Below are positions 18,393 to 25,149 of a DNA stretch of 32,114 nucleotides, in pieces; position 1 is the stretch's first letter; every line of letters begins with the position of its first letter. The DNA comes from Alphaproteobacteria bacterium (lineage in GTDB: Bacteria > Pseudomonadota > Alphaproteobacteria > SMXS01). The stretch lies in NCBI GenBank assembly GCA_016124315.1, contig WGNW01000054.1, positions 1-32,114 on the forward strand, in the 5' to 3' direction. The notes under the pieces were generated by a model that worked only from the letters and a program-made list of their open reading frames with translations, was not told the origin of the DNA and made no database searches. Position numbers and translations under genes: made by a program.

Positions 18393-19206
18393 GGGATGGG
18401 GCGGTGCGCCGCGCCCGGATGATCAGCCATGCGCCGACCAGCAGCATGGGAATGGAGAGGAGCTGGCCCATGCTGGCATGGAACCACAGATAGCCCAGGT
18501 AGGCGTCCGGCTCGCGGAAGAATTCGGAGACGATGCGCGCCAGGCCGTAGCCGATCAGGAAGCAGCCGCACAGCGTGCCGGGACGGAACCGCAGGGAGGT
18601 CCGGGTGAACAGCAGGCGCAGGACGATCAGCAGGACGAGGCCTTCCAGCGTGGCCTCGATCAGCTGGCTTGGATAGCGCGGCTCGGGGCCGGCCTGGGGA
18701 AAGATCATCCCCCAGTCCGAACCGGTGATGCGGCCGTAGAGCTCGCCGTTGATGAAGTTGGCGATGCGCCCCAGCATCAGGCCGATCGGCACCACGCAGC
18801 CCACGAGGTCGCCGATGTGGAACATGGATCGCTTGTTGATCAGGGCGTAAGCGATGATCACCGTGACCACGCCGAGCAGGCCGCCGTGGAACGACATGCC
18901 GCCGTTCCACACCTGGAGGATCTCGAGCGGGTGGCTGAAATACTCGGATGGCTTGTAGAACAGCACGTAGCCCAGGCGGCCGCCGATCACCACGCCCAGC
19001 ATGGCCCAGAAGACCAGGTCCTCGGCCTCCTTCTTGCTGAGCGGCGGCCCGTCCGGCCACCACTTCGTGTCGAGCAGCCGGTTCAGGTACCACCAGCCGA
19101 GCAGCAGGCCGCCGATATAGGCGAGGGCGTACCAGCGGATCTGGAAGAACCCCAGGTCGATTGCTACGGGATTGAACGAGGGATACTGGATGGCGGCGAG
19201 GATCAT
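18376..19206 (-). CDS. lgt: prolipoprotein diacylglyceryl transferase
   Basis: Inner-membrane enzyme that transfers diacylglycerol from phosphatidylglycerol to the lipobox Cys of prolipoproteins. The 276-residue product has about seven transmembrane helices. The Lgt signature GLMLGRIANFINGELYGR is present at about residues 142-159, and the essential His lies in MSFHGGLLG (H107). The short C terminus ends in a basic segment (RARRTAPSHARTA). The upstream reverse-strand sequence has a perfect TTGACA (19241-19236), 17 bp and a weak TTTCTA, placing the start close to the ATG. It is divergent from ubiK. Confidence 0.96.
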   Translation of the reverse strand: MILAAIQYPSFNPVAIDLGFFQIRWYALAYIGGLLLGWWYLNRLLDTKWWPDGPPLSKKEAEDLVFWAMLGVVIGGRLGYVLFYKPSEYFSHPLEILQVWNGGMSFHGGLLGVVTVIIAYALINKRSMFHIGDLVGCVVPIGLMLGRIANFINGELYGRITGSDWGMIFPQAGPEPRYPSQLIEATLEGLVLLIVLRLLFTRTSLRFRPGTLCGCFLIGYGLARIVSEFFREPDAYLGYLWFHASMGQLLSIPMLLVGAWLIIRARRTAPSHARTA

Positions 19207-19259
19207 GGTGACTAGAAACCTTGGTGCGGGGAGGCTGTCAAGCGCGTTCCCTTAGAAGG

Positions 19260-19288
19260 TTGGAAAACATTCCCTGCGGCGCCATATT
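19260..19288 (+). promoter_or_regulatory. sigma-70-like promoter for ubiK
   Basis: TTGGAA (19260-19265) and CATATT (19283-19288) are separated by 17 bp, in the 111-bp gap between the divergent lgt and ubiK genes. The expected start lies about 23 bp before the ubiK ATG, leaving room for the AGGGAGA ribosome-binding site (19304-19310). Each hexamer matches four of six consensus bases. Confidence 0.4.
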
Positions 19289-19317
19289 GCGCATACGTCC
19301 TTCCCAGGGAGACCGCC

Positions 19318-19584
19318 ATGCAGACGCAAAGCCGCATCCTCAACGATCTCGGGAAACTTGCCACCGGCGCGGCCGGCGTCCTCCAGTCCGTCCGCGAGGA
19401 ACTGGAGACGGCCATGCGCCAGCGTCTCGAGCGGGCCATCGCCGACCTCGACGTGGTCAGCCGCGACGAGTTCGAGGCGGTCAAGGAGATTGCCGCCAAG
19501 GCGCAGACCGAGTGCGAGCGTCTCGCCGCCGAGAATGCACGGCTGGCGGAGCGGCTCTCGGCGCTGGAAACCAAGGTCGGCTGA
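19318..19584 (+). CDS. ubiK: ubiquinone biosynthesis accessory factor UbiK
   Basis: Small accessory factor (BMFP/YqiC family) that supports aerobic ubiquinone synthesis with UbiJ. The 88-residue product has an N-terminal amphipathic helix (ILNDLGKLATGAAGVLQSVREE) and a C-terminal coiled coil with leucine heptads (ECERLAAENARLAERLSALE), the known two-part architecture. VVSRDEFEAVKEIA is the family hallmark. Ribosome-binding site AGGGAGA is 7 nt before the ATG. Ubiquinone is the substrate of the bc1 complex encoded earlier in the window. Confidence 0.9.
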   Translation: MQTQSRILNDLGKLATGAAGVLQSVREELETAMRQRLERAIADLDVVSRDEFEAVKEIAAKAQTECERLAAENARLAERLSALETKVG

Positions 19585-19723
19585 GCGTCCCGCCGCCCCC
19601 GAAGGCGAAAAGCGCGTCAGCCTCATTTCCACAACATCTAGGCACTTGAACCAGCCCAATAACAATGGCAGGCTAGATTTTGTGCTGCATTGCGATGCCG
19701 CACCCTAATTGGAGGACCGAGCT

Positions 19724-20242
19724 ATGACTTTACTGAGCTCCGACCACGACGTTCCCTCCGGCGACCCCCTTGACCTGATCGAACAGATCGTTTCCGCGAA
19801 CGAATGGCCGTATGACCGGCAGAGCGAACAGGAGTTGACCGTGTTCGTCGCCGGCAATTGGGCGGAATACAACCTGCATTTTGCCTGGAACGGTCCCCAT
19901 TCGGCGAGCGATTTCGGTGGGCTGCAACTGGTCTGCGCGTTCGAGGGGCGGGTGCCCCAGGGCAGCAAGGCGCCGCTCCACGAGCTGATGGCGAAGATCA
20001 ACGCCCAGATGTGGCTGGGGCATTTCGACCTGGTCGAGGACGAAGGTCTGCTGATGTACCGCCATGGCGTGCTCATCTGCGAGGGGCAGACGGCGACGGC
20101 CCTCGAATGCGAGAACCTCATCGAGATCGCGATCACCGAGTGTGAGCGCTTCTTCCCGGCCTTCCAGTTCGTACTCTGGGGTGGTAAGACACCGGCAGAG
20201 GCCATGGAAGCCGCCCTGTTCGAGACGGTCGGCACGGCCTGA
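19724..20242 (+). CDS. YbjN domain-containing protein
   Basis: A 172-residue cytosolic protein with a YbjN (PF10722-type) domain, resembling tetratricopeptide/type III-chaperone-like folds; function not established. Typical pieces are QIVSANEWPYDRQSEQELTV, LVCAFEGRVP, LMAKINAQMWLGHFDLVEDE and LMYRHGVLICEG. The ATG at 19724 is chosen because GGAGG ends 8 nt upstream; a TTG at 19709 in the same frame lies on top of that site. It is followed 13 bp later by proC, an order often seen in alphaproteobacteria. Confidence 0.88.
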   Translation: MTLLSSDHDVPSGDPLDLIEQIVSANEWPYDRQSEQELTVFVAGNWAEYNLHFAWNGPHSASDFGGLQLVCAFEGRVPQGSKAPLHELMAKINAQMWLGHFDLVEDEGLLMYRHGVLICEGQTATALECENLIEIAITECERFFPAFQFVLWGGKTPAEAMEAALFETVGTA

Positions 20243-20255
20243 CGGAAGCGATGTC

Positions 20256-21089
20256 GTGACGGAATTCGGCGTGATCGGCGCCGACCGGCCGCTTGTGCTC
20301 GTAGGGGGCGGGCGGATGGGGTCGGCCCTTCTTTCCGGCTGGCTGGCAAGGGGGCTGGCAAGCCAGGCCGTGGTCGTGGCGGACCCGGATCCCGAGGCCG
20401 CCGCGCGGCTCGCCGAACAGGCGCCGGGGGTTCGGGTGGTCTCCGCGGTGGACGACATGGTGGTCCGGCCGTCGGTCGTCGTCCTCGCCGTGAAACCGCA
20501 GATGATGGACGGGGTGATGCCGGCGGTCGCCGTCCATTCCGACGCCCTGTTTCTGTCCATCGCTGCCGGCAAGACCCTCGCCTATTTCGCGCAGGCCCTG
20601 GGCAAGGACGCGGCCGTGGTGCGGGCGATGCCGAACACGCCGGCGGCCATCGGCCGGGGCATGACGGTCTGCGTTGCCAACGCGCAGGTCGCCGACGGCC
20701 AGCGGCGTCTGTGCACCGCCCTGCTGGGGGCGGTGGGCGAGGTGGCCTGGGTGGACGCGGAAAAGCTGATGGACGCGGTGACCGCCGTGTCAGGCAGCGG
20801 CCCCGCCTACGTGTTCTACCTGATCGAATGCCTCGAGGCGGCGGCCCATGCGGTCGGTCTGCCCGCCGAGTTGGCGGCGACCCTGGCGCGCCGCACCGTG
20901 GCGGGCGCCGGCGCCCTGGTGGAGGCGTCCGAGGACGAGGCCCCGGCGACCCTCCGCCGCAACGTCACCAGTCCCAACGGCACCACCGAGGCCGCGCTCA
21001 ACGTGCTGATGGCCGAGAACGGGCTGGCGCCGCTGATGCGCCATGCGGTCGAGGCGGCGATGCGGCGCTCGCGGGAGCTGTCGTCCTGA
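20256..21089 (+). CDS. proC: pyrroline-5-carboxylate reductase
   Basis: Last step of proline synthesis: NAD(P)H reduction of 1-pyrroline-5-carboxylate. The 277-residue product has the Rossmann motif LVLVGGGRMGSALLSGWL (about residues 12-29), VVRAMPNTPAAIGRGMTVC and the ProC signature GSGPAYVFYLIECLEAAAHAVGLP with the dimerisation helix. GTG at 20256, seven nt after GGAAG, is the best start; frames beginning farther left run into the YbjN gene and a GTG at 20271 is the alternative. The stop lies 95 bp before the SDR start. Confidence 0.94.
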   Translation: MTEFGVIGADRPLVLVGGGRMGSALLSGWLARGLASQAVVVADPDPEAAARLAEQAPGVRVVSAVDDMVVRPSVVVLAVKPQMMDGVMPAVAVHSDALFLSIAAGKTLAYFAQALGKDAAVVRAMPNTPAAIGRGMTVCVANAQVADGQRRLCTALLGAVGEVAWVDAEKLMDAVTAVSGSGPAYVFYLIECLEAAAHAVGLPAELAATLARRTVAGAGALVEASEDEAPATLRRNVTSPNGTTEAALNVLMAENGLAPLMRHAVEAAMRRSRELSS

Positions 21090-21184
21090 CGGGGCGCCCG
21101 TCCGCCTATCCGTCCTGATTGCGTCATGACATCCGGGAGCGTCGCCGCTAAGGTGCAGGCCGTATCATGCCTGGGGAGGATCGG

Positions 21185-21955
21185 ATGGACGGAAGGGTTG
21201 TCATCGTCACAGGGGCGACGTCCGGCATCGGCGCCGCGGCCGCCCGCCTGCTCGCCGCGCGCGGCGCCCGGGTCGTCGCCGCCGGCCGGCGGCAGGACCG
21301 GGGCGACGCGGTCGTCGAGGAGATCCGCGCGGCGGGTGGCGAGGCGGTCTTCGTGCGCGCCGACATGGCCAGCGATGCCGACATCCGCCGCATGGTCGAT
21401 ACCGCCGTCTCCACCTATGGCGGGCTGGACGGTGCCTTCAACAACGCCGGCATGGGCGGCCAGCACCAGCAGCTTCACGAATACACCGACGAGAACTGGG
21501 ACGCCCAGATCGCCGTCAACCTGACCGGCGTCTACCGCTGCATGAAGTACGAGATCGCCGCCATGCTGGAGTCCGGCGCGAAGCGGCCGGGCGGCGCGGC
21601 GATCGTCAACACCGCCTCGACCCTTGGCCACCGGGCGAGCCATTTGTCGGGTCCCGCCTACACTGCCAGCAAGCACGCGGTGATCGGGCTCAGCCGGCAG
21701 GCGGCCATCTCCTACATTCACCAGAACATCCGGGTGAACGTGGTCTCGCCGGGCGCCACGCGCACCGAACTGCTGGAGCCGCTGATGGCGATGGGGCCGG
21801 AAGTGGTCAAGCAGGTCAACGAGATCAACCCGATCGGCCGCATGGCGACCGCCGAGGAGGTGGCCGAGGCGGCGCTATTCCTGCTGTCCGATGCGGCGGG
21901 CATGATCACCGGGCACGCGCTGCCGGTCGACGGCGGCCAGCTCGCCAAGCTCTAG
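21185..21955 (+). CDS. SDR family oxidoreductase
   Basis: Classical short-chain dehydrogenase/reductase, 256 residues, substrate unknown. TGATSGIG (about residues 9-16) binds the dinucleotide, NNAG lies near residue 90, and the Ser-Tyr-Lys catalytic set is present in NTASTLG and PAYTASKHAV. The C terminus PVDGGQLAKL is typical. An Arg pair after beta2 (AAGRRQDR) favours NADP(H). ATG 21185 is chosen over 21167 because a strong GGGGAGGA lies between the two. Its TAG stop shares the bases CTAG (21952-21955) with the convergent MarR gene. Confidence 0.9.
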   Translation: MDGRVVIVTGATSGIGAAAARLLAARGARVVAAGRRQDRGDAVVEEIRAAGGEAVFVRADMASDADIRRMVDTAVSTYGGLDGAFNNAGMGGQHQQLHEYTDENWDAQIAVNLTGVYRCMKYEIAAMLESGAKRPGGAAIVNTASTLGHRASHLSGPAYTASKHAVIGLSRQAAISYIHQNIRVNVVSPGATRTELLEPLMAMGPEVVKQVNEINPIGRMATAEEVAEAALFLLSDAAGMITGHALPVDGGQLAKL

Positions 21956-22464
21956 GGGGTGTGTTGCGGCTTCCGGTTCACCAGCGCGAGCACGCGTTCC
22001 CGCTCGTCCTCGTTGATCAGGCGCATGAGGACGTCGCAGAACGCCCGCGACGCCTGCGGCCCGGCTTCGGCGAACACCCGGCGGAACCGGGCGCGCTGTG
22101 GGCTGGAGAGCGCTGTCTCGAAGGCCATGCCCTTGTCGGTCAGGAACAGCAGCCGCTGGCGCGCGTCTTCGGGACCACGCTGTTGCTCGATGAAGCCTTC
22201 GTCGATGAGCTGGCGCAGCACCCGCGCCAGGCTCTGCTTGGTGATCTTGAGGATCGACAGGAGTTCGGCCACGCTCATGCCCGGGCTGCGGCCGACGAAG
22301 TGGATCACGCGGTGATGGGCGCGGCCCAGCGATCCGTTGGGGATTTCGTAGTCGGCCAGCACCTTGTCCGGGTCCGAGACGAAGTCCCGGTAGGCGAAGA
22401 ACAGCAGTTCGATCGCGCGCCGGATTTCGTCGTCGCTGGGCGTGAGCTTATTTATGTCAGCCAT
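21952..22464 (-). CDS. MarR family transcriptional regulator
   Basis: Predicted winged-helix dimeric repressor, 170 residues. The DNA-binding part is VAELLSILKITKQSLARVLRQLIDEGFIEQ followed by the wing EDARQRLLFLTDKG (here GPEDARQRLLFLTDKG), flanked by dimerisation helices. The ATG at 22464 is preferred to one at 22500: the latter would place the start upstream of the apparent promoter. A perfect 7-bp-arm inverted repeat (22453-22473) covers the start codon, suggesting autorepression. It is divergent from the branched-chain aminotransferase and convergent with the SDR, so either may be a target. The ligand is unknown. Confidence 0.9.
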   Translation of the reverse strand: MADINKLTPSDDEIRRAIELLFFAYRDFVSDPDKVLADYEIPNGSLGRAHHRVIHFVGRSPGMSVAELLSILKITKQSLARVLRQLIDEGFIEQQRGPEDARQRLLFLTDKGMAFETALSSPQRARFRRVFAEAGPQASRAFCDVLMRLINEDERERVLALVNRKPQHTP

Positions 22465-22500
22465 GTTGACATACTTTAGACAGAATGTTACCCAATGCAA
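22453..22500 (-). promoter_or_regulatory. marR promoter and palindromic operator candidate
   Basis: On the minus strand TTGCAT (22500-22495), 16 bp and TAAAGT (22478-22473) form a sigma-70-like promoter whose start would fall at or just before the MarR ATG. Overlapping it is a perfect inverted repeat, TATGTCA (22453-22459) and TGACATA (22467-22473), separated by 7 bp. Size and placement fit a MarR-dimer site. The repeat lies about 85 bp upstream of the aminotransferase start on the other strand. Confidence 0.5.
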
Positions 22501-22557
22501 CCCTCAAGAGTCAGATTGTTCCGAGCCATCTGCACCTCCCCTTAAGGATCGTTTGCC

Positions 22558-23436
22558 ATGTCCCTCATCCCCTTCGACGACCGCGACGGCTCCATCTGGT
22601 TCAACGGCAGGCTGGTGCCGTGGCGCGAGGCGCAGATCCACGTGCTGTCCCACGGGCTGCATTACGCCAGCGTCGTCTTCGAGGGACAGCGTGCCTACAA
22701 CGGCGAAATCTTCAAGCTAAAGGAGCACACCGCGCGGCTTTTCAACTCGGCGCGGATTCTTGATTTCGAAATCCCCTACACAGAAGACGAGATCAATGCC
22801 GCCTGCGACGAGGTGATGAAGGCCAACGGCCTGACCGACGGCTACTGCCGCCCGGTGGCGTGGCGCGGTCCGGAGCAGATGGGCGTGGCCGCCCAGCAGA
22901 CCAAGACCCATGTGGCGATCGCCGGCTGGGCATGGCCGTCCTATTTCGAGCCGTCGCTGCGCGACAAGGGCATCCGGCTCGACATCTCCGAATGGCACCG
23001 TCCGGCGCCCAACTGCGCGCCGACCTCCGCCAAGGCGGCCGGCCTCTACATGATCTGCACGCTGTCCAAGCACGCGGCCGAGCGCAAGGGCTACCACGAC
23101 GCGCTGATGTTCGACTACCGCGACCGGGTCGCCGAGGCGACGGGCGCCAATGTCTTTTTCGTCAAGGACGGCAAGATGCATACGCCGACGCCCGACTGCT
23201 TCCTCGATGGCATCACCCGCCGTACGGTGATGGGGCTGGCCCGGAACCGGGGCATCGAGATCGTCGAGCGGGCGATCATGCCGGAGGAGATGGAGGGCTT
23301 CGAGCAGTGCTTCCTCACCGGCACCGCCGCGGAGGTCACCGCCGTCGGCGAGATCGGTCCCTATCATTTCGAGGTCGGCGAGATCACCCGGACCCTGCGC
23401 AGCGACTACGAGCAACTGGTCCGCGGCAACCGCTGA
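22558..23436 (+). CDS. ilvE: branched-chain amino acid aminotransferase
   Basis: PLP fold-type IV transaminase of 292 residues; interconverts Leu, Ile, Val and their 2-oxo acids with 2-oxoglutarate. The Schiff-base lysine is K159 in CAPTSAKAAGLY. Other family pieces are LSHGLHYASVVFEGQRAYNG, EATGANVFFVKDGKMHTPTP (E, N and PLP-phosphate region) and FLTGTAAEVTAVGEIG. GXWP-type D-amino acid transaminases and ADC lyase differ at these positions. AAGGA upstream of the ATG is the ribosome-binding site. Its last 31 bp overlap the 3' end of the opposite-strand GGCT gene. CimA at the left end feeds the same Ile pathway. Confidence 0.92.
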   Translation: MSLIPFDDRDGSIWFNGRLVPWREAQIHVLSHGLHYASVVFEGQRAYNGEIFKLKEHTARLFNSARILDFEIPYTEDEINAACDEVMKANGLTDGYCRPVAWRGPEQMGVAAQQTKTHVAIAGWAWPSYFEPSLRDKGIRLDISEWHRPAPNCAPTSAKAAGLYMICTLSKHAAERKGYHDALMFDYRDRVAEATGANVFFVKDGKMHTPTPDCFLDGITRRTVMGLARNRGIEIVERAIMPEEMEGFEQCFLTGTAAEVTAVGEIGPYHFEVGEITRTLRSDYEQLVRGNR

Positions 23437-23819
23437 GCCTTGCTTCCCGGGGTCCAGGTGCCGCCGGCGATACGGCTGCCGGCCGGCGGAGCCCGGTTGT
23501 AGGCGTAGATCCAGGCGACCACGGCCGGCTCCAGCAGCCGCACCGGGCGGCGGAGGTAGAGCGAGCGCCGGGGTCGCCGGGGATCGTAGTCCTCGAACGC
23601 GTCCAGCCTGCGCAGCACCCGCCCGTCGCGAATCCGGTAGAGCTGGCCGCGCACCGTCCCGTCGCCCGGCCGCAGGCCGGGATAGGGACCCAGGTCGTGG
23701 AGCATGCCGCGGATCAGGCAGGGACCGGCCGGCTCCAGCGCCGCGCCCAGGTCCATCCGCTCGAACGGGCCGTGCCCGGGCCGCAACAGGCCGTAGAGGG
23801 CGATGTGGTCGGGGATCAT
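23406..23819 (-). CDS. gamma-glutamylcyclotransferase-like (AIG2/GGCT fold) protein
   Basis: A 137-residue AIG2/GGCT-fold protein. The substrate loop YGLLRPG (residues 9-15) and the catalytic-type Glu in LDAFEDYDP (E76) are present, followed by LYLRRPV and WIYAYN (VVAWIYAYNR), the usual last strand. It might cyclise gamma-glutamyl amines or glutathione-derived peptides, but the substrate is unproven. The ATG at 23819 overlaps the moaE stop (ATGA). The C terminus runs 31 bp into the opposite-strand ilvE gene, and the last ~15 residues look unconserved. Confidence 0.85.
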   Translation of the reverse strand: MIPDHIALYGLLRPGHGPFERMDLGAALEPAGPCLIRGMLHDLGPYPGLRPGDGTVRGQLYRIRDGRVLRRLDAFEDYDPRRPRRSLYLRRPVRLLEPAVVAWIYAYNRAPPAGSRIAGGTWTPGSKAQRLPRTSCS

Positions 23820-24277
23820 TCCTGGCGAGGGGCCTGCCAGCGGGCCGCCGCATCGTCGTCGGCCGCGCGGGCGTCGACCCAGCGGTCGCCCCGCGGACCG
23901 GACTCCCGCTTCCAGAACGGCGCCTTGGTCTTCAGCCAGTCCACCAGGAACTCGGCCGCCTCGAACGCCGCCTGCCGGTGGGCGCTGGCGGTGATCACCA
24001 GCACGATCCGGTCGCCGGGCGCGAGCGGCCCGTGGCGGTGGACGATCAGGCTGGCGTCCAGCGGCCAGCGGCGCCGCGCCTCGGCCTCGATCTCGCCCAG
24101 CATGCGTTCGGTCATGCCGGGATAGTGCTCCAGCGTCATGGTGCCGACCGCCGTGTTGCCGGCAAAGTCCCGCACCAGCCCGGTGAAGGTCACCACGCCG
24201 CCGATATGGGTATTGCCCGCGGTCAGCGCGGCGATCTCGGCGCCCACGTCGAAATCGTCTGCCTGCACCCTGATCAT
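23816..24277 (-). CDS. moaE: molybdopterin synthase catalytic subunit
   Basis: Large subunit of molybdopterin synthase; with thiocarboxylated MoaD it inserts the dithiolene sulfurs into cPMP. The 153-residue product contains GGVVTFTGLVRDFAGN, MTLEHYPGMTE and the catalytic segment LKTKAPFWKRE with K116 and K123 (K119/K126 of E. coli). DRWVDAR follows, as in the family. ATG 24277 is used; an in-frame ATG at 24304 lies in the duplicated 17-bp unit and would add nine non-family residues. The gene follows moaD after a 13-bp spacer created by that duplication. Confidence 0.94.
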   Translation of the reverse strand: MIRVQADDFDVGAEIAALTAGNTHIGGVVTFTGLVRDFAGNTAVGTMTLEHYPGMTERMLGEIEAEARRRWPLDASLIVHRHGPLAPGDRIVLVITASAHRQAAFEAAEFLVDWLKTKAPFWKRESGPRGDRWVDARAADDDAAARWQAPRQE

Positions 24278-24317
24278 GGGCGGCCACCGGTCATGGGCGG
24301 CCACCGGTCATTGGCGG
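24274..24317. repeat. 17-bp tandem duplication at the moaD/moaE junction
   Basis: The 17-bp unit beginning TCATGGGCGG occurs at 24274-24290 and again exactly at 24291-24307. A third partial copy at 24308-24317 matches nine of ten bases. On the coding strand each unit carries ATGACCGGTGGCCGCCC, so the MoaD tail M-T-G-G-R-P-stop is encoded twice. The duplication separates what would otherwise be an ATGA stop/start overlap. Confidence 0.9.
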
Positions 24318-24548
24318 GAAGAACGCCACTTCATCGCCGGGCGAGACCGCGTCGGCGGGATCGGCGAACTCCTGGTTGACGGCGGCGCGGACGATGTCGC
24401 GGTTCTCGAAGGCCCGCGCGTGGCCGGCGCTGCGCTTCGCCAGCCAGTCCATCAGCGCGCTCACGCTGGTGATCTCGGGCGGCGGCGACACCTCCTCCTC
24501 GCCGGTGCCGACCCGCTCGCGCAGCCACGCGAAGTAGAGCACCTTCAT
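24291..24548 (-). CDS. moaD: molybdopterin synthase sulfur carrier subunit
   Basis: Ubiquitin-like sulfur carrier of molybdopterin synthase, 85 residues. Start MKVLYFAWLRERVG, the middle VNQEFADPADAVSPGDEVAF and the ending FFPPMTGG are the MoaD pattern. The family normally ends exactly at Gly-Gly, whose carboxylate is adenylated by MoeB and thiocarboxylated. Here Arg84 and Pro85 follow G82-G83 before the TGA. That would require trimming or tolerance of the tail. Start at 24548 overlaps the pgsA stop (ATGA). Confidence 0.92.
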   Translation of the reverse strand: MKVLYFAWLRERVGTGEEEVSPPPEITSVSALMDWLAKRSAGHARAFENRDIVRAAVNQEFADPADAVSPGDEVAFFPPMTGGRP

Positions 24549-25111
24549 GGCAGCCTCGGCCCGGTCAGGTGGCGCAGGCCCGCGCGCAAGTAGTCGTAGC
24601 CGGTGTAGAGAGTGAGCACGGCGGCGATCCACAGCCCCACCGTGCCGATCTGCTTGGCGTAGATCGGCCGCGCCGCGTCGCCCGCCAGCAGGAAGGCGAT
24701 GGCGACGATCTGGACGGTGGTCTTCCACTTGGCGAGTCGGGTCACCGGCACGCTCACCTTGATGTCGGCCAGCACCTCGCGCAGCCCCGACACCAGCACT
24801 TCGCGGCACAGGATGACGACCGCGGCGATCACCGTGATGTTGTCGATCCGGCCCGGGGTCGCCGCCAGCATGAACAGGGCGGCGGCCACCAGCAGCTTGT
24901 CGGCCACCGGATCGAGGAACTGGCCCAGCTTGGACTGCACGCCCATGGCGCGGGCCATGTAGCCGTCGAAGAAGTCGGTGATGCCGGCGGCGACGAACAG
25001 GCCGAGGGCAACCCAGTTGGCGAGCGGCGACTCCAGGTAGAAGCTGCCGATCAGCCCCGGAATCACCAGGATCCGCGACAGGGTCAGGAGATTGGGAATC
25101 GAAGCGATCAT
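24545..25111 (-). CDS. pgsA: CDP-diacylglycerol-glycerol-3-phosphate 3-phosphatidyltransferase
   Basis: Makes phosphatidylglycerophosphate, the first committed step to phosphatidylglycerol and cardiolipin. The 188-residue membrane protein starts MIASIPNLLTLSRILVIPG and has the CDP-alcohol phosphotransferase motif with D46, D49-G50, A53-R54, G63, D67 and D71 in the canonical DG-x2-AR-x8-G-x3-D-x3-D spacing. About five transmembrane helices follow. It lies 38 bp after uvrC and overlaps moaD. Phosphatidylglycerol is the lipid donor for Lgt, also in this window. Confidence 0.94.
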   Translation of the reverse strand: MIASIPNLLTLSRILVIPGLIGSFYLESPLANWVALGLFVAAGITDFFDGYMARAMGVQSKLGQFLDPVADKLLVAAALFMLAATPGRIDNITVIAAVVILCREVLVSGLREVLADIKVSVPVTRLAKWKTTVQIVAIAFLLAGDAARPIYAKQIGTVGLWIAAVLTLYTGYDYLRAGLRHLTGPRLP

Positions 25112-25149
25112 GGCTCCCGTCGGTCGATTGCGGCGACTATACCCCACAG

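Noticed and set aside
19646-19690. Sigma-54-like TGGCA and a TTGAAC -35 before the YbjN gene
   Set aside because: GG/GC spacing does not fit -24/-12 and no -10 lies at a proper distance from TTGAAC.
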